Source of the DNA: Candidatus Binatia bacterium
Lineage (GTDB): Bacteria; Desulfobacterota; Binatia; Bin18
NCBI GenBank assembly: GCA_022820725.1
Contig: JAJEFA010000009.1
Location: 248,001-312,000 of the forward strand
DNA: 64,000 bases
Direction of reading: 5' to 3'
Below, piece by piece: positions 8,214-16,862 of this stretch (positions are counted from its first letter, which is position 1; every line of letters begins with the position of its first letter). Made by a program: the position numbers and the translations under genes. Under the pieces are notes generated by a model. That model was not told the origin of the DNA and did not search any database. It saw nothing but the letters and a program-made list of their open reading frames with translations.

Positions 8214-8337
8214 CCCAAACGCTACGGCTTCAGTGAGGCCCAGGCGATTTCGTTTCTGAATCCAAAATGTGTGGAGAGAGGACTGAGAAAAGCGAGACTG
8301 GTCAGGATGTCAACTTGACTAAGGCAACGGTGAGACT

Positions 8338-8448
8338 GACGATCAGGGCCGCCTGAGCTTTCCGCTGGAGAATGCCGACGTACGCTTTGTTGAGGCCGCA
8401 GATGGGCGTGGAGACGGTCTGGGCGGAGTTGATCTCGTTGTCGCCGAT
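8338..8448 (+). pseudogene. 111-bp relic of a VOC gene, similar to 7010-7120
   Basis: Aligns without gaps to the inner C-terminal part of the 6440-7219 gene: 101 of 111 bases match. In the same frame it encodes DDQGRLSFPLENADVRFVEA and on to VVAD with a single amino-acid change (Thr to Ala). Eight of the ten differences are silent. Both edges end abruptly and no start or stop is linked to it. Confidence 0.75.
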
Positions 8449-8542
8449 CCTGGGAGAGCGGCCATCCTGACCGCCGTGCGGGCTGGAAGCCCGCACTCCT
8501 AAAGGAGGAGAGAGGGGCTACACAGCAGCGTGATTTGCCCTA
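8449..8542. repeat. hairpin repeat ending at the PCYCGC gene
   Basis: Contains a perfect 9-bp stem with a 3-base loop (GTGCGGGCT 8476-8484 with 8488-8496) and, at its right edge, the block that on the minus strand reads TAG GGCAAATCACG...TGTGTAGCC, shared with 3796-3825 and with the left ends of the elements at 5754 and 7230. The TAG at 8540-8542 is the stop codon of the neighbouring gene. Confidence 0.5.
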
Positions 8543-8983
8543 GTTGCCGTACTTCTGATCAATAAAGTCCCGGATGACTTCCGGCGGGGCTCCTGCCTCA
8601 AATAACGTCAGCGCATCCTGCGCTTCGTGCAAGCAGTGCATTCAGCCGGCGGCGTGATCGTCCACAAAACAATCCAGAAGATTGCCGTGACCCATGGACC
8701 GATCACAGCCACAGTAGCAGTGCAGCCCGGCCAACACATCCGGGATGGTTTGAGCGATGATGTAACCGTCTCTGACTGCTCCGCTGAACAGGTCGGGCGA
8801 TAAGGTGGCAGGTAGACCGGCATGGGTTGAGAGCGGGGTTACTGATGGTTGATTTTCCGACCCAGGCGTAGTGTCAGGAGCCGGACTCGGCTCGGCCAAG
8901 ACGACGTGCTCCGGTGTAATGAGCACGGCACCAAAACCCAAGACGAGCATGAAGGCGACGAGTATACGGATAATCATGCGCAT
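8540..8983 (-). CDS. PCYCGC-motif exported protein, probable selenoprotein (UGA at 8642-8644)
   Basis: 147 aa if UGA is read as selenocysteine at residue 114; only 113 aa if it is a stop. Residues 1-30 form a signal peptide (MRMIIRILVAFMLVLGFG...VVLA). A Pro/Ser/Thr-rich linker follows, then C89-Y-C-G-C93 with D94 and 'SMGHGNLLDCFVDDHAAG', the core of the PCYCGC family, here with His in place of the Pro. After the UGA the frame continues 'MHCLHEAQDALTLFEAGAPP' and ends 'IRDFIDQKYGN', the usual C-terminal end of that family. In relatives a CxxC pair sits where this gene has U114-M-H-C117. A stem-loop follows the UGA at SECIS distance. The family binds metal or acts in redox chemistry outside the cytoplasm; its exact role is unknown. 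Confidence 0.78.
8610..8624 (-). promoter_or_regulatory. candidate bacterial SECIS stem-loop
   Basis: On the minus strand, 21-35 nt counted from the U of UGA, AGCGCA-GGA-TGCGCT forms a perfect 6-bp stem; with the top pair open the loop is AGGAU. Distance and a G-containing apical loop agree with known bacterial SECIS elements such as that of E. coli fdhF. Confidence 0.6.
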
Positions 8984-9058
8984 GCGTTCCTCTCGATCTA
9001 TAAGCCGATATTCACGCTACCATACATCACTATCCGGCCCAACTATACGGGAGGGGGG

Positions 9059-9895
9059 GGTACTGGCCTAAGTAGGTAGTCAACTGCCTAAGTTAGACAG
9101 TTGAGCATGTTTATACAGCCTAATCCCAATCTTCCTTCCGATCTATTGGGAAGTTATCAAAATTATCTGCCCTCATATCTTCTTCCTCTCTCTCTTGTTC
9201 AAGCCTCCTTTCTTCATCCTCATACATCATATCTTCTTCAAGTCTCCGCATCTCTTCCTCACTCGTCATCTCTTGCTCAAGTATTCTTTCTCTCTCTTCC
9301 TCAAGTATTTGCTCCTCCTCTTCGTATGTTCGCCCTTCCTCTCTTTCCTCAACTATCGGAGAAGAGAAATCGCGGGAAGCGCGGACATCCTTCTTGCTGC
9401 ACTCTCTGATTTCCCACACCCAATATCCTGTCATGAGCAGGAGGATCAGTGCGGTGAACGCCAGGCCGAACCAGCCGTCATTTGGCCCCGCCGATGTTAC
9501 AGACTCCCAGCACTTGTAGAGCATGAACAGCAACATCAGGCAGGCCCCGGCGATGGCGAGACCTCGACCAGCGTTGGGATCATGATCATCTGGCGAGCCC
9601 TGTGGGACATGAGGCTTGCCCTCAACCGCGTCTAGCCATCGCTGACGCTCTTCGGGTGTCATGCGGCTCTCATATTCAGCAGGCAACCCGACGTGCGGGC
9701 TTATACAGTGTTGACGAATGGGAGGGTAAAAAGGAGGAAGGGGGAGGTCAAGTCAGCCACCTTTACATGGATGATCTAACCCTGACACCATGCAAGGACG
9801 CGACAGGCCGGAAGGCCGGCGGCTGTTGCATCTCGTGAGAGATGGGATTGCCATCCTAGCACTTAGGCAGTTGTACCATCACTTAGGTCAGTACC
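9059..9895. mobile_element. non-autonomous element with ~35-bp terminal inverted repeats
   Basis: Left end 9059-9093 and the reverse complement of 9861-9895 share two conserved blocks, GGTACTGRCCTAAGT and CAACTGCCTAAGT, separated by seven variable bases (27 of 35 match). Each end thus holds two copies of CCTAAGT, as expected for a bipartite transposase-binding site. The 837-bp interior has no transposase and carries one ORF (9120-9686). The flanks are G-rich and show only an imperfect possible duplication (GGAG.GG.). It lies directly downstream of dusB. Ends beginning GG with cargo recall the IS1595 group, but this was not checked. Confidence 0.7.
9120..9686 (-). CDS. membrane protein with acidic coiled-coil tail, element cargo
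   Basis: 188 aa from TTG 9686, or 181 aa from ATG 9665 (MTPEERQRW); neither has a clear ribosome site. Two transmembrane helices lie near residues 43-60 and 75-92 (GLAIAGACLMLLFMLY, WFGLAFTALILLLMTGYWVW). From ~115 the chain is a strongly acidic helix built of repeats such as EEEEQILEEERERILEQE and SEEEMRRLEED. It is the only ORF inside the inverted-repeat element. The C-terminal half is much more A+G-rich on the coding strand than its neighbours, which suggests a foreign origin. No family recognised. Confidence 0.5.
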   Translation of the reverse strand: MPAEYESRMTPEERQRWLDAVEGKPHVPQGSPDDHDPNAGRGLAIAGACLMLLFMLYKCWESVTSAGPNDGWFGLAFTALILLLMTGYWVWEIRECSKKDVRASRDFSSPIVEEREEGRTYEEEEQILEEERERILEQEMTSEEEMRRLEEDMMYEDEERRLEQEREEEDMRADNFDNFPIDRKEDWD

Positions 9896-9909
9896 GGAGT
9901 GGAGTAGGA
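9687..9909. other. gap between the cargo gene and dusB
   Basis: Holds the right part of the inverted-repeat element, including its 9861-9895 terminal repeat, and a GGCCGGAAGGCCGG hairpin near 9807-9820. No coding sequence is seen. Confidence 0.4.
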
Positions 9910-10944
9910 TCAGGCGGGCACGGCTTCACCAGCCGGATAGTTCCCACGCTGGGAGAGCGGATGCTGGCTACGATATGCCAAAAACTGGCCGACCAGGTCG
10001 TAATAGTGCTGCCGGCTACTGAGTTCCTTCATGGCTAAGCGCAGGGGCCGACAGGGCCCAAAAGACTTCGCATACCAGTCTATGGTCTTCCTGAATTGGG
10101 TGCAGGCCAGCTTCTCCCCGCGCTGCCGCACCGCGCGTTCAAAATGCCGTGTCATAAAGGCGACGCGCGTCCCTAAGGATGGCTCGGGCGGGGCCGGCTG
10201 CCCCAGCAAGCCGGCCTGAATATGCTGGAAGACCCAGGGATTGGCCAGCGCGCCGCGGCCGATCACGAGGCCCGCGCAGCCCGTTTCTTCGAGCATACGT
10301 TTCGCGGTTTCCGTGTCGCACACATCGCCGTTTCCGAAAATAGGCATGGTCCGTACGGATTCCACGACCGCACGAATACCACCCAGATCGACCGAGCCAC
10401 TGAATGCCTCGGCTCGCGTGCGGCCGTGAATTGTGAGGGCGGCAACGCCTACCTCCTCAAGAATGGGCGCCAGCACGGGTGCGTCCAGTTGCGTCTGATC
10501 CCAGCCCAGACGCGTCTTCACGGTGACCGGAATTTTGACCGCTCGGGTTACCGTTCGGACAAACGCGCCGGTTTTCTTCGGGTCTTTTAACATAGCCGCG
10601 CCGGCACCGATTTTGACAACCTTTTCAACCGGGCAACCCATATTGATATCAATGGCATCCGCCCCCTGCTCCTCAAGCCAGACCGCCGCATCGCGGACTT
10701 CTTCGGCCACCGGACCAAAGAGCTGGACGCTCAACGGGCTATCTTCCATACGAGTCTCGATGAGTTCGAAGGCCCGCCGATTTTTTTCAAGCAATGACCG
10801 GGCATGGACCAATTCGGTTGTGGCCAGACCGAAGCCGCCCACCTCACGCATACACCACCGAAACGGGAAGGTCGTGTAACCCGCAAGCGGAGCCAGGAAC
10901 AGATTCGTCGCAAGCGGAAGGGTGCCTATGTGTATCGGCGTCAT
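9910..10944 (-). CDS. dusB: tRNA-dihydrouridine synthase (DusB-like)
   Basis: 344 aa from ATG 10944 (MTPIHIGTLPLATNLFLAPLAGYT). It reduces uridine to dihydrouridine in the tRNA D-loop using FMN and NADPH. The TIM barrel carries APLAGYTTFPFR, DINMGCPVEKV with the catalytic Cys, VTVKTRLGW, LTIHGRTR, and the phosphate-binding GNGDV and GLVIGRGAL motifs. A C-terminal helical domain follows (FRKTIDWYAKSF). It lies 46 bp after mutL and is likely the third gene of a mutS-mutL-dus transcript. DusB rather than DusA or DusC is inferred from length and the 'MGCPV' context. Confidence 0.85.
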   Translation of the reverse strand: MTPIHIGTLPLATNLFLAPLAGYTTFPFRWCMREVGGFGLATTELVHARSLLEKNRRAFELIETRMEDSPLSVQLFGPVAEEVRDAAVWLEEQGADAIDINMGCPVEKVVKIGAGAAMLKDPKKTGAFVRTVTRAVKIPVTVKTRLGWDQTQLDAPVLAPILEEVGVAALTIHGRTRAEAFSGSVDLGGIRAVVESVRTMPIFGNGDVCDTETAKRMLEETGCAGLVIGRGALANPWVFQHIQAGLLGQPAPPEPSLGTRVAFMTRHFERAVRQRGEKLACTQFRKTIDWYAKSFGPCRPLRLAMKELSSRQHYYDLVGQFLAYRSQHPLSQRGNYPAGEAVPA

Positions 10945-10990
10945 AACTTCAAGAAGATCATCACCAGTTGAAGAGAGACAATACGCTTCA

Positions 10991-12862
10991 TTATCGCCGG
11001 TCAAACTGGCGTTCGAGCTGGCGTACCGAATAACGGACCATGGTGGGCCGGCCATGCGGACAGGTAAATGGTGAGGTACAGTCCAGCAGGGTTTTCACCA
11101 AAGCGTGCATGGCCTCCTCGGTCAATGTCTGGCCGGCTTTGATCGATTTTACCTTACAGGCGATACGCGCCGCCAGGTCTTCCTGTTTGGCCTCAATGGA
11201 ATTGTCCGACTGCCCTTCGGCCCGAGCTTCGGCCAGTTCACTCAACAGCGAGGGCGTATCGGCCGGTCGAAAATATGACGGCGTCGCCTGCACCTGAAAC
11301 GTGTTCCCCCCAAACGGCTGAATGTCAAAACCGATCTGTACGAGATAATCGTGCAGTTCTTCCAAGGCACTGCACGCGGCGGGCGATAACTCAAAAGTGA
11401 CGGGTATGAGTAGCGGCTGCGTCGCGCTGTGTTTATGTTGCAGGCTGTCGAGCACCTGTTCATACATGATGCGCTCATGCGCCGCGTGCTGATCCACAAT
11501 CCAGAGTTCACCTTCCACTTCAACCAGGACAAACAACTCATGGCTCTGGCCAACGACACGGAATTCGGTTCCGTCGGGCCGTTGCCACAAGGGCGAATGG
11601 GCCGGACTCGGCGGGGCAGCCTCCGACTCGTGGACCAGCGGCTTGTCCAGCAGGCGTAAGCCAAGCTCAGACCGAGCCCCGTAGGAATCCGCGGCCTTGC
11701 GGCGCCTTTGGGGTCTGGGGTAGTCGGCCGGGTCTGGTATCGGAACAGCGCTGTCCAAGGCCCGACTCTCAGCGCGAGACAGACCTGTGGTTCTGCTGTC
11801 AGTTTGTCGATTATCACCGGGCAGGTCAGAGGCGGGAAGATCAATCTTTTTGAACAGATTAGCCCGATCAAGAGTCTTTCTGACGCTCTGGACGACCATC
11901 TGGAGAAGCTCGCGTTCCGCTTGAAATTTGACTTCGCGCTTTGTGGGGTGGACGTTGACGTCAACCTGGTCGGTCGGGACAGTCAGAAAGAGTATGCCCA
12001 AGGGAAAACGGCCCGCGGGCAGGAGTTCTCCGTAGCCGCGACTCAGGGCGGACGACAAGGGCTGGCTTTTCACCGGCCGCTCATTCACGAAGAAGTATTG
12101 TCCGGTCCGGGTATTACGGGTGCGACTGGGTGGACTGATGAGACCGCTCACCCCAACGCCCTCTTCTGCCAAGCGTTCTTCCGCACTCGGGAGCGACAGG
12201 AACTCCTGAGCCCACTCCTTGCCGATAACCGCGCGCGCGCGCAGGGCGAACTCGTCTTGAGGAGGCGCATGAAACACCTCGCGTCCGTCTGACTGGAAGC
12301 GAAAGTGAATGGACGGTTGTGACAACGCCGACGCGATCAATACCTCATGCACCTGATGACCTTCGGCGGTCGGGGATTTGAGGAAGGCCCGCCGCGGGGG
12401 GGTATTAAAAAACAAATGTCGCGTGGTCACCGTCGTGCCCTGCGGACAGCCGGCAGGGGTTGTCTCTATGGCCGCCCTGCCACCCGCCCGGACACGCACC
12501 CCCTCGATGGCATCCGCTGTCCGGGAGAGCAATTCGACCTGTGTCACCGCGGCAATACTGGCCAGCGCCTCACCCCGAAAGCCTAGGGTGGTGAGGAGGA
12601 AGAGATCGTTGCTGGACTGTATTTTACTGGTCGCGTGACGCTGGAATGCAAGTGGCGCGTCCTCCGGCGTCAGGCCACTCCCATCGTCCTGGACAACGAT
12701 TTCGTCAATCCCGCCTTTGGTAATCGACACGCTGATTGAGCGCGCGCCGGCGTCAATCGCATTTTCGACCAGTTCCTTGACAATCGAGGCCGGGCGCTCG
12801 ATCACTTCACCCGCCCGGAGCTGCTCAATCGTATGCGAATCCAGAAGACGAATACGGTCCAT
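10991..12862 (-). CDS. mutL: DNA mismatch repair protein MutL, endonuclease type
   Basis: 623 aa from ATG 12862 (MDRIRLLD), one base after the mutS stop; an upstream in-frame start would overlap mutS. The N-terminal GHKL ATPase has ELVENAIDAGA, DDGSGL, RHATSKI and TLGFRGEAL. A Pro/Arg-rich linker (about 340-430) leads to a C-terminal dimerisation domain with the metal-dependent nicking motif DQHA(x)2E(x)4E (here DQHAAHERIMYE), the ACKxxxKAG segment and CPHGRP. It is therefore the latent-endonuclease type found in bacteria without MutH. Confidence 0.92.
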   Translation of the reverse strand: MDRIRLLDSHTIEQLRAGEVIERPASIVKELVENAIDAGARSISVSITKGGIDEIVVQDDGSGLTPEDAPLAFQRHATSKIQSSNDLFLLTTLGFRGEALASIAAVTQVELLSRTADAIEGVRVRAGGRAAIETTPAGCPQGTTVTTRHLFFNTPPRRAFLKSPTAEGHQVHEVLIASALSQPSIHFRFQSDGREVFHAPPQDEFALRARAVIGKEWAQEFLSLPSAEERLAEEGVGVSGLISPPSRTRNTRTGQYFFVNERPVKSQPLSSALSRGYGELLPAGRFPLGILFLTVPTDQVDVNVHPTKREVKFQAERELLQMVVQSVRKTLDRANLFKKIDLPASDLPGDNRQTDSRTTGLSRAESRALDSAVPIPDPADYPRPQRRRKAADSYGARSELGLRLLDKPLVHESEAAPPSPAHSPLWQRPDGTEFRVVGQSHELFVLVEVEGELWIVDQHAAHERIMYEQVLDSLQHKHSATQPLLIPVTFELSPAACSALEELHDYLVQIGFDIQPFGGNTFQVQATPSYFRPADTPSLLSELAEARAEGQSDNSIEAKQEDLAARIACKVKSIKAGQTLTEEAMHALVKTLLDCTSPFTCPHGRPTMVRYSVRQLERQFDRR

Positions 12863-12863
12863 G

Positions 12864-15383
12864 CTACGACTCGCGCGCGTGCCCAAACAGGCCGAGTTGG
12901 GCAGACGCTTCTTTTACAAGGGCCTGGGCTTTGGACGTCCTTCTCCGCGAACGTTTTTTGGCTGGTCGGACCAGCTCCGCCGACCCTTCGAGGTCCTTGA
13001 GGATCTCCTCCGCCCGCTCCGTCACCACTCGCGGCAGTCCGGCCAGCTTGGCCACATGGATGCCATACGACTGGTCTGACGCTCCGTCGATGACCTTATA
13101 CAGAAAAACAACCTCATCCCGCCATTCACGAACGGCAAAAGTGTAATTCACCAGACCGGGCAGCAGACGCTGCAAGTCGGTGAGTTCGTGGAAATGCGTG
13201 GCGAACAGGGTCCGGGGCCGTGGCCCTTCGTCATCAACCAGGAATTCAATAATCGCTCGGGCAATGGACAGCCCGTCTGAGGTCGAGGTCCCACGTCCGA
13301 TCTCGTCCAGCAACAGCAGGCTCCGCTCCGTTGCCGCGTTCAGAATCTGGGCGGTTTCAATCATTTCTACGGCAAACGTACTCTCCCCCAAGGCCAGATT
13401 ATCGGAGGCTCCGATACGGGTAAAAATCCGATCCACAATCCCAATCCGGGCGCGCGTAGCCGGGACAAACGAACCGATCTGGGCCAGCAGCACAATCAGC
13501 GCGGCTTGGCGGAGATATACGGATTTGCCGCTCATATTGGGGGCCGTTAGCAGCAGGAACTGGTGATCCGAGCGATTGAGCTGCACGTCATTCTCAACAA
13601 AAGCGCTCCGTCCCAGCAGCGACTCGACAACCGGATGCCGTCCGCCAACGATCGACAGTTCGACAGCCTCCGACATTTCGGGTCGAACGTAGTGCTGATT
13701 GACCGCCACCCAGGCAAAGCCGGCCAAAACGTCGAGGTGGGCACACGCCCGTGCCAGCGCCTGAATCTGCCTCATATACTGGAGGACCAACTCGCATAAT
13801 TCGGCAAAGAGTTCCTGCTCCAGAGCGACCGAACGGTCCTGGGCGTTGAGAATCTGCTCCTCGTATTCTTTCAACTCAGGCGTCACGAATCGCTCCGCAT
13901 TGGCGAGGGTTTGTTTTCGCGTGTACCTGTCAGGGACCTTATTGAGATGAGCCTTGGAGACTTCCAGGTAGTAGCCAAAGACCCGGTTATAGCCGATTCT
14001 GAGCGAGGGAATGCCCGTGCGTTCACTTTCCCGGGCCTGAAGCGCGGCCAGCCATTGCTTGGCATCCGAGGCAATCGTCTGCAAGCGGTCCAGTTCCGCA
14101 TGATAGCCTGGCGCAAAAATACCACCTTCCCGGAGATGGACGGGCGGCACTTCGACCAGGGCGCGCGCCAGGGTGTCCGGCAAGGGGCCGAGGTCGGCGT
14201 GCAGGTGTTCACGCTGCTGCCTCAAGAGCGGACTCTGGATCGTTTCCAGCGCTCGGCTCACACTCGGGATTTGCGCCAGCGAATCTCGCAGGGCCGCACT
14301 GTCTTTGGGATTCGCCACGCGGCAACTAAAACGGGCCACCAAACGTTCCAGATCACGAATGGGGGCGAGCGCGCTACGCACCGCCTCCAGCGTGGCGGGC
14401 GCGTTGACGAACTCGGCCACCCCGGCATGCCGGTCTTCAATGGCAGCCACGGACAAGAGCGGGTTCCTCAGCCAGTGCTGCAACAGCCGCTTGCCCATAG
14501 GCGTGACCGTGGTATCCAACACGTCGATCAGCGCCTTGCCGCGGATGTCGGGGTTTGCCGGACGAAAGATCTCAAGACTGCGCTCGACGACCGGACCCAG
14601 CAACATGGTTTCGCCCGAGTGGAGTCGTTTTGGCAGGCCGATATGCGGCAGGCTGACCTGCATATGCTGCTGGAGAAAACGGAGCACCAGGGCGATGGCG
14701 ACGGTGGTTTCCGGGTCCAGTTCCAGGGCGCGTAAAGAGTCCAGCCCAAAAAAAGACTGGATGCACTCGACGCTGTCATCGAAGGCAGCCTGCCAGTCTT
14801 CCAGCGTTGTCAGGCTCATCCCGGCTTGACTGCTGCCATACGCAGCCAGGGCGGGATGCCCGGCCGCCCCCTTGGTGATGACAATCTCGCGCGGCGCGAG
14901 ATGAGCGAGCGCGTCAGCCAGGGCAGCTTCCGTCTCATTCCAGAACTGGAACGCGCCGGTCGTTGGTTCGAGAAGCGCCAGCCCCCACTGTGGCCCGCTG
15001 GCAAACATCCCCAGCAGGGTCGGACTTGCGGCGTCGGCCTCATTTTCGACGTATGTGGAAGGAGTAATCACCCGAGTGACTGCGCGCTTGACCAAACCCT
15101 TGGCTGTTTTCGGGTCTTCGACCTGGTCGTACAGGGCAACTTTTTTCCCGGCCTTGACCAGCCGGGCGATGTATCCCTGGATGGCGTGGTAGGGGACACC
15201 GCACATGGGGATCTTGCCGTCTCCGCCGTCACGGGCGGTCAGGGTAAGATCGAGCAGGTCCGCGACCAACGGCGCATCATCAAAAAATATCTCGTAGAAG
15301 TCCCCTAAGCGACACAGCACAATCGCGTCCTGATGCTGTTGCTTGACCGACAAATATTGCTGCATCAGAGGGGTAAGAGCCAT
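12864..15383 (-). CDS. mutS: DNA mismatch repair protein MutS
   Basis: 839 aa from ATG 15383 (MALTPLMQQYLSVK); the longer open frame upstream lacks family similarity. It recognises mispairs through the N-terminal F-x-E motif (GDFYEIF). Connector, lever and clamp domains follow. The C-terminal ABC-type ATPase has TAPNMSGKS (Walker A), LLLDEIGRGTST (Walker B/D-loop) and ATHFHEL. It ends one base before mutL. It is divergent from the acyl-CoA dehydrogenase gene. Confidence 0.95.
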   Translation of the reverse strand: MALTPLMQQYLSVKQQHQDAIVLCRLGDFYEIFFDDAPLVADLLDLTLTARDGGDGKIPMCGVPYHAIQGYIARLVKAGKKVALYDQVEDPKTAKGLVKRAVTRVITPSTYVENEADAASPTLLGMFASGPQWGLALLEPTTGAFQFWNETEAALADALAHLAPREIVITKGAAGHPALAAYGSSQAGMSLTTLEDWQAAFDDSVECIQSFFGLDSLRALELDPETTVAIALVLRFLQQHMQVSLPHIGLPKRLHSGETMLLGPVVERSLEIFRPANPDIRGKALIDVLDTTVTPMGKRLLQHWLRNPLLSVAAIEDRHAGVAEFVNAPATLEAVRSALAPIRDLERLVARFSCRVANPKDSAALRDSLAQIPSVSRALETIQSPLLRQQREHLHADLGPLPDTLARALVEVPPVHLREGGIFAPGYHAELDRLQTIASDAKQWLAALQARESERTGIPSLRIGYNRVFGYYLEVSKAHLNKVPDRYTRKQTLANAERFVTPELKEYEEQILNAQDRSVALEQELFAELCELVLQYMRQIQALARACAHLDVLAGFAWVAVNQHYVRPEMSEAVELSIVGGRHPVVESLLGRSAFVENDVQLNRSDHQFLLLTAPNMSGKSVYLRQAALIVLLAQIGSFVPATRARIGIVDRIFTRIGASDNLALGESTFAVEMIETAQILNAATERSLLLLDEIGRGTSTSDGLSIARAIIEFLVDDEGPRPRTLFATHFHELTDLQRLLPGLVNYTFAVREWRDEVVFLYKVIDGASDQSYGIHVAKLAGLPRVVTERAEEILKDLEGSAELVRPAKKRSRRRTSKAQALVKEASAQLGLFGHARES

Positions 15384-15575
15384 GCTGTTCTTCTTCGCGA
15401 CCGGGTGTCCGCAACCACGAGCGGGGCCGCTGTCTTCTATTATCTGCTTTCTCCCGATCCAGCCAGTCCAACGGGCGCGCGGGCTCTCCCTTGATCTCAG
15501 GTCATAAAGCTGGAGAATGAGCATCAGTTCGTCATAGCCGTTGAAAAACAGCCCCCGGCAGAAAGGATGCCCATC

Positions 15576-16730
15576 ATGCCCGCGCTCGACCCGGAACAAC
15601 AACAAATCCTGTCCACGCTCAACCGTTTCGTCGAGCGTGAGGTCAAGCCGGTCGCCAGCGAAATGGAGCATCGCGACGAATACCCTCACGCCCTGGTCGA
15701 ACGGATGAAGGAGCTTGGTTTATTCGGCGCGATTATTCCCGCCGAGTACGGCGGTATGGGTCTGTCCTTTACGACCTATGCCATGATTATTGAGGAAATC
15801 TGTCGCGGCTGGATGAGCCTGACCGGCATCCTGAACTCCCACCTGCTATTCGCCCATATCCTGGCACTGTTCGGCACAGAGGAACAAAAACAACGGCTCC
15901 TGCCGGCTATGGCTACCGGCGAGAAACGCGGCGGTCTCGCCCTGACCGAGCCGCATGCCGGGAGCGATGTGCAGCGGATTCGGACCACGGCCAAAAAGCA
16001 GGGCGACGCCTATCTGATCAACGGCTCGAAAATGTTTATTACCAATGCGCGGCACGGCAATATTCTGGCCGTCGCCGCCAAGACTGACCCCGACGCCGAG
16101 CCGGCCTATACCGGCATCAGCCTGTTTGCCGCCGAGAAAGGCGCTCCGGGACTGACGGTCAGCCGGGACATCAAGAAACTGGGCTATAAGGGCCTGGATA
16201 CGTGTGAACTCGCCTTTGAGGATTTTCCGACGCCAGCCGCCTCCCTGATCGGCGGCGAAGAGGGCCTGGGGTTCAAGCAGGTCATGGGCGGTTTGGAAGT
16301 GGGTCGGATCAATGTTGCGGCCCGGGCGGTCGGCGTCGCCCAGGCCGCCTTTGAGGAAGCCATTCGCTATTCCCAACAGCGCGAAACCTTTGGCAAGCCC
16401 ATCTGTGAACATCAGGCCATTCAGCTCAAGCTGGCTGATATGGCCACCAAGATTGAAGCCTCCCGCCTACTGGTCCGGCAGGCGGCCGAGAAGAAGGACA
16501 ACGGTGAGCGGTGTGACCTGGAAGCCGGTATGGCCAAGCTGTTTGCGTCCGAGGCGTGCGAAGAAGTCGCCCTGGAAGCGATGCGCGTGCTGGGCGGGTA
16601 TGGCTACACCCAGGAGTTTCCGGTCGAACGTTTTTATCGGGACGCGCCCCTCATGATTATCGGGGAAGGCACGAGCGAGATTCAGAAACTGGTGATTGCC
16701 CGCAACCTCCTGAAAAAATATCGAGCCTAG
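15576..16730 (+). CDS. acyl-CoA dehydrogenase
   Basis: 384 aa from ATG 15576, which has GAAAGGA 8 bp upstream; an ATG at 15567 is possible. FAD-dependent alpha,beta-dehydrogenation of an acyl-CoA. Signature 1 is ALTEPHAGSD. Near the C-terminus are 'GGYGYTQEFPVERFYRDA' and IGEGTSEIQ, with the conserved Glu of the catalytic base region. Length is typical. Chain-length specificity cannot be read. It stands alone, divergent from mutS. Confidence 0.9.
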   Translation: MPALDPEQQQILSTLNRFVEREVKPVASEMEHRDEYPHALVERMKELGLFGAIIPAEYGGMGLSFTTYAMIIEEICRGWMSLTGILNSHLLFAHILALFGTEEQKQRLLPAMATGEKRGGLALTEPHAGSDVQRIRTTAKKQGDAYLINGSKMFITNARHGNILAVAAKTDPDAEPAYTGISLFAAEKGAPGLTVSRDIKKLGYKGLDTCELAFEDFPTPAASLIGGEEGLGFKQVMGGLEVGRINVAARAVGVAQAAFEEAIRYSQQRETFGKPICEHQAIQLKLADMATKIEASRLLVRQAAEKKDNGERCDLEAGMAKLFASEACEEVALEAMRVLGGYGYTQEFPVERFYRDAPLMIIGEGTSEIQKLVIARNLLKKYRA

Positions 16731-16803
16731 AATCACCGCGCAAAATCTTCTTTGTTTCTCGCGATTTTGTCACCTAGGTGCCACTACCGGCCGGTCTTTT
16801 GGC

Positions 16804-16832
16804 TTGGCATGTTCGAGTGTTTTGTGTATGGT
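16804..16832 (+). promoter_or_regulatory. predicted sigma-70 promoter for fusA
   Basis: TTGGCA (16804-16809), a 17-bp spacer, then TATGGT (16827-16832). The transcript would have a leader of about 145 nt. Confidence 0.45.
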
Positions 16833-16837
16833 AACAG

Positions 16838-16862
16838 GAACACTCAGTTACTCGTAGTGTTC
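16838..16862 (+). promoter_or_regulatory. inverted repeat at the fusA transcription start region
   Basis: GAACACT, 11 bases, AGTGTTC, beginning six bases after the predicted -10. It could be an operator or the first hairpin of the leader. A related half-site (GTTCGAGTGTT) lies inside the promoter spacer. Confidence 0.35.

Noticed and set aside
9190-9340. CTTCCTC-rich stretch near 9190-9340 as a simple-sequence repeat
   Set aside because: It is the reverse complement of the Glu/Arg-rich coiled-coil codons of the 9120-9686 gene, so coding explains it.
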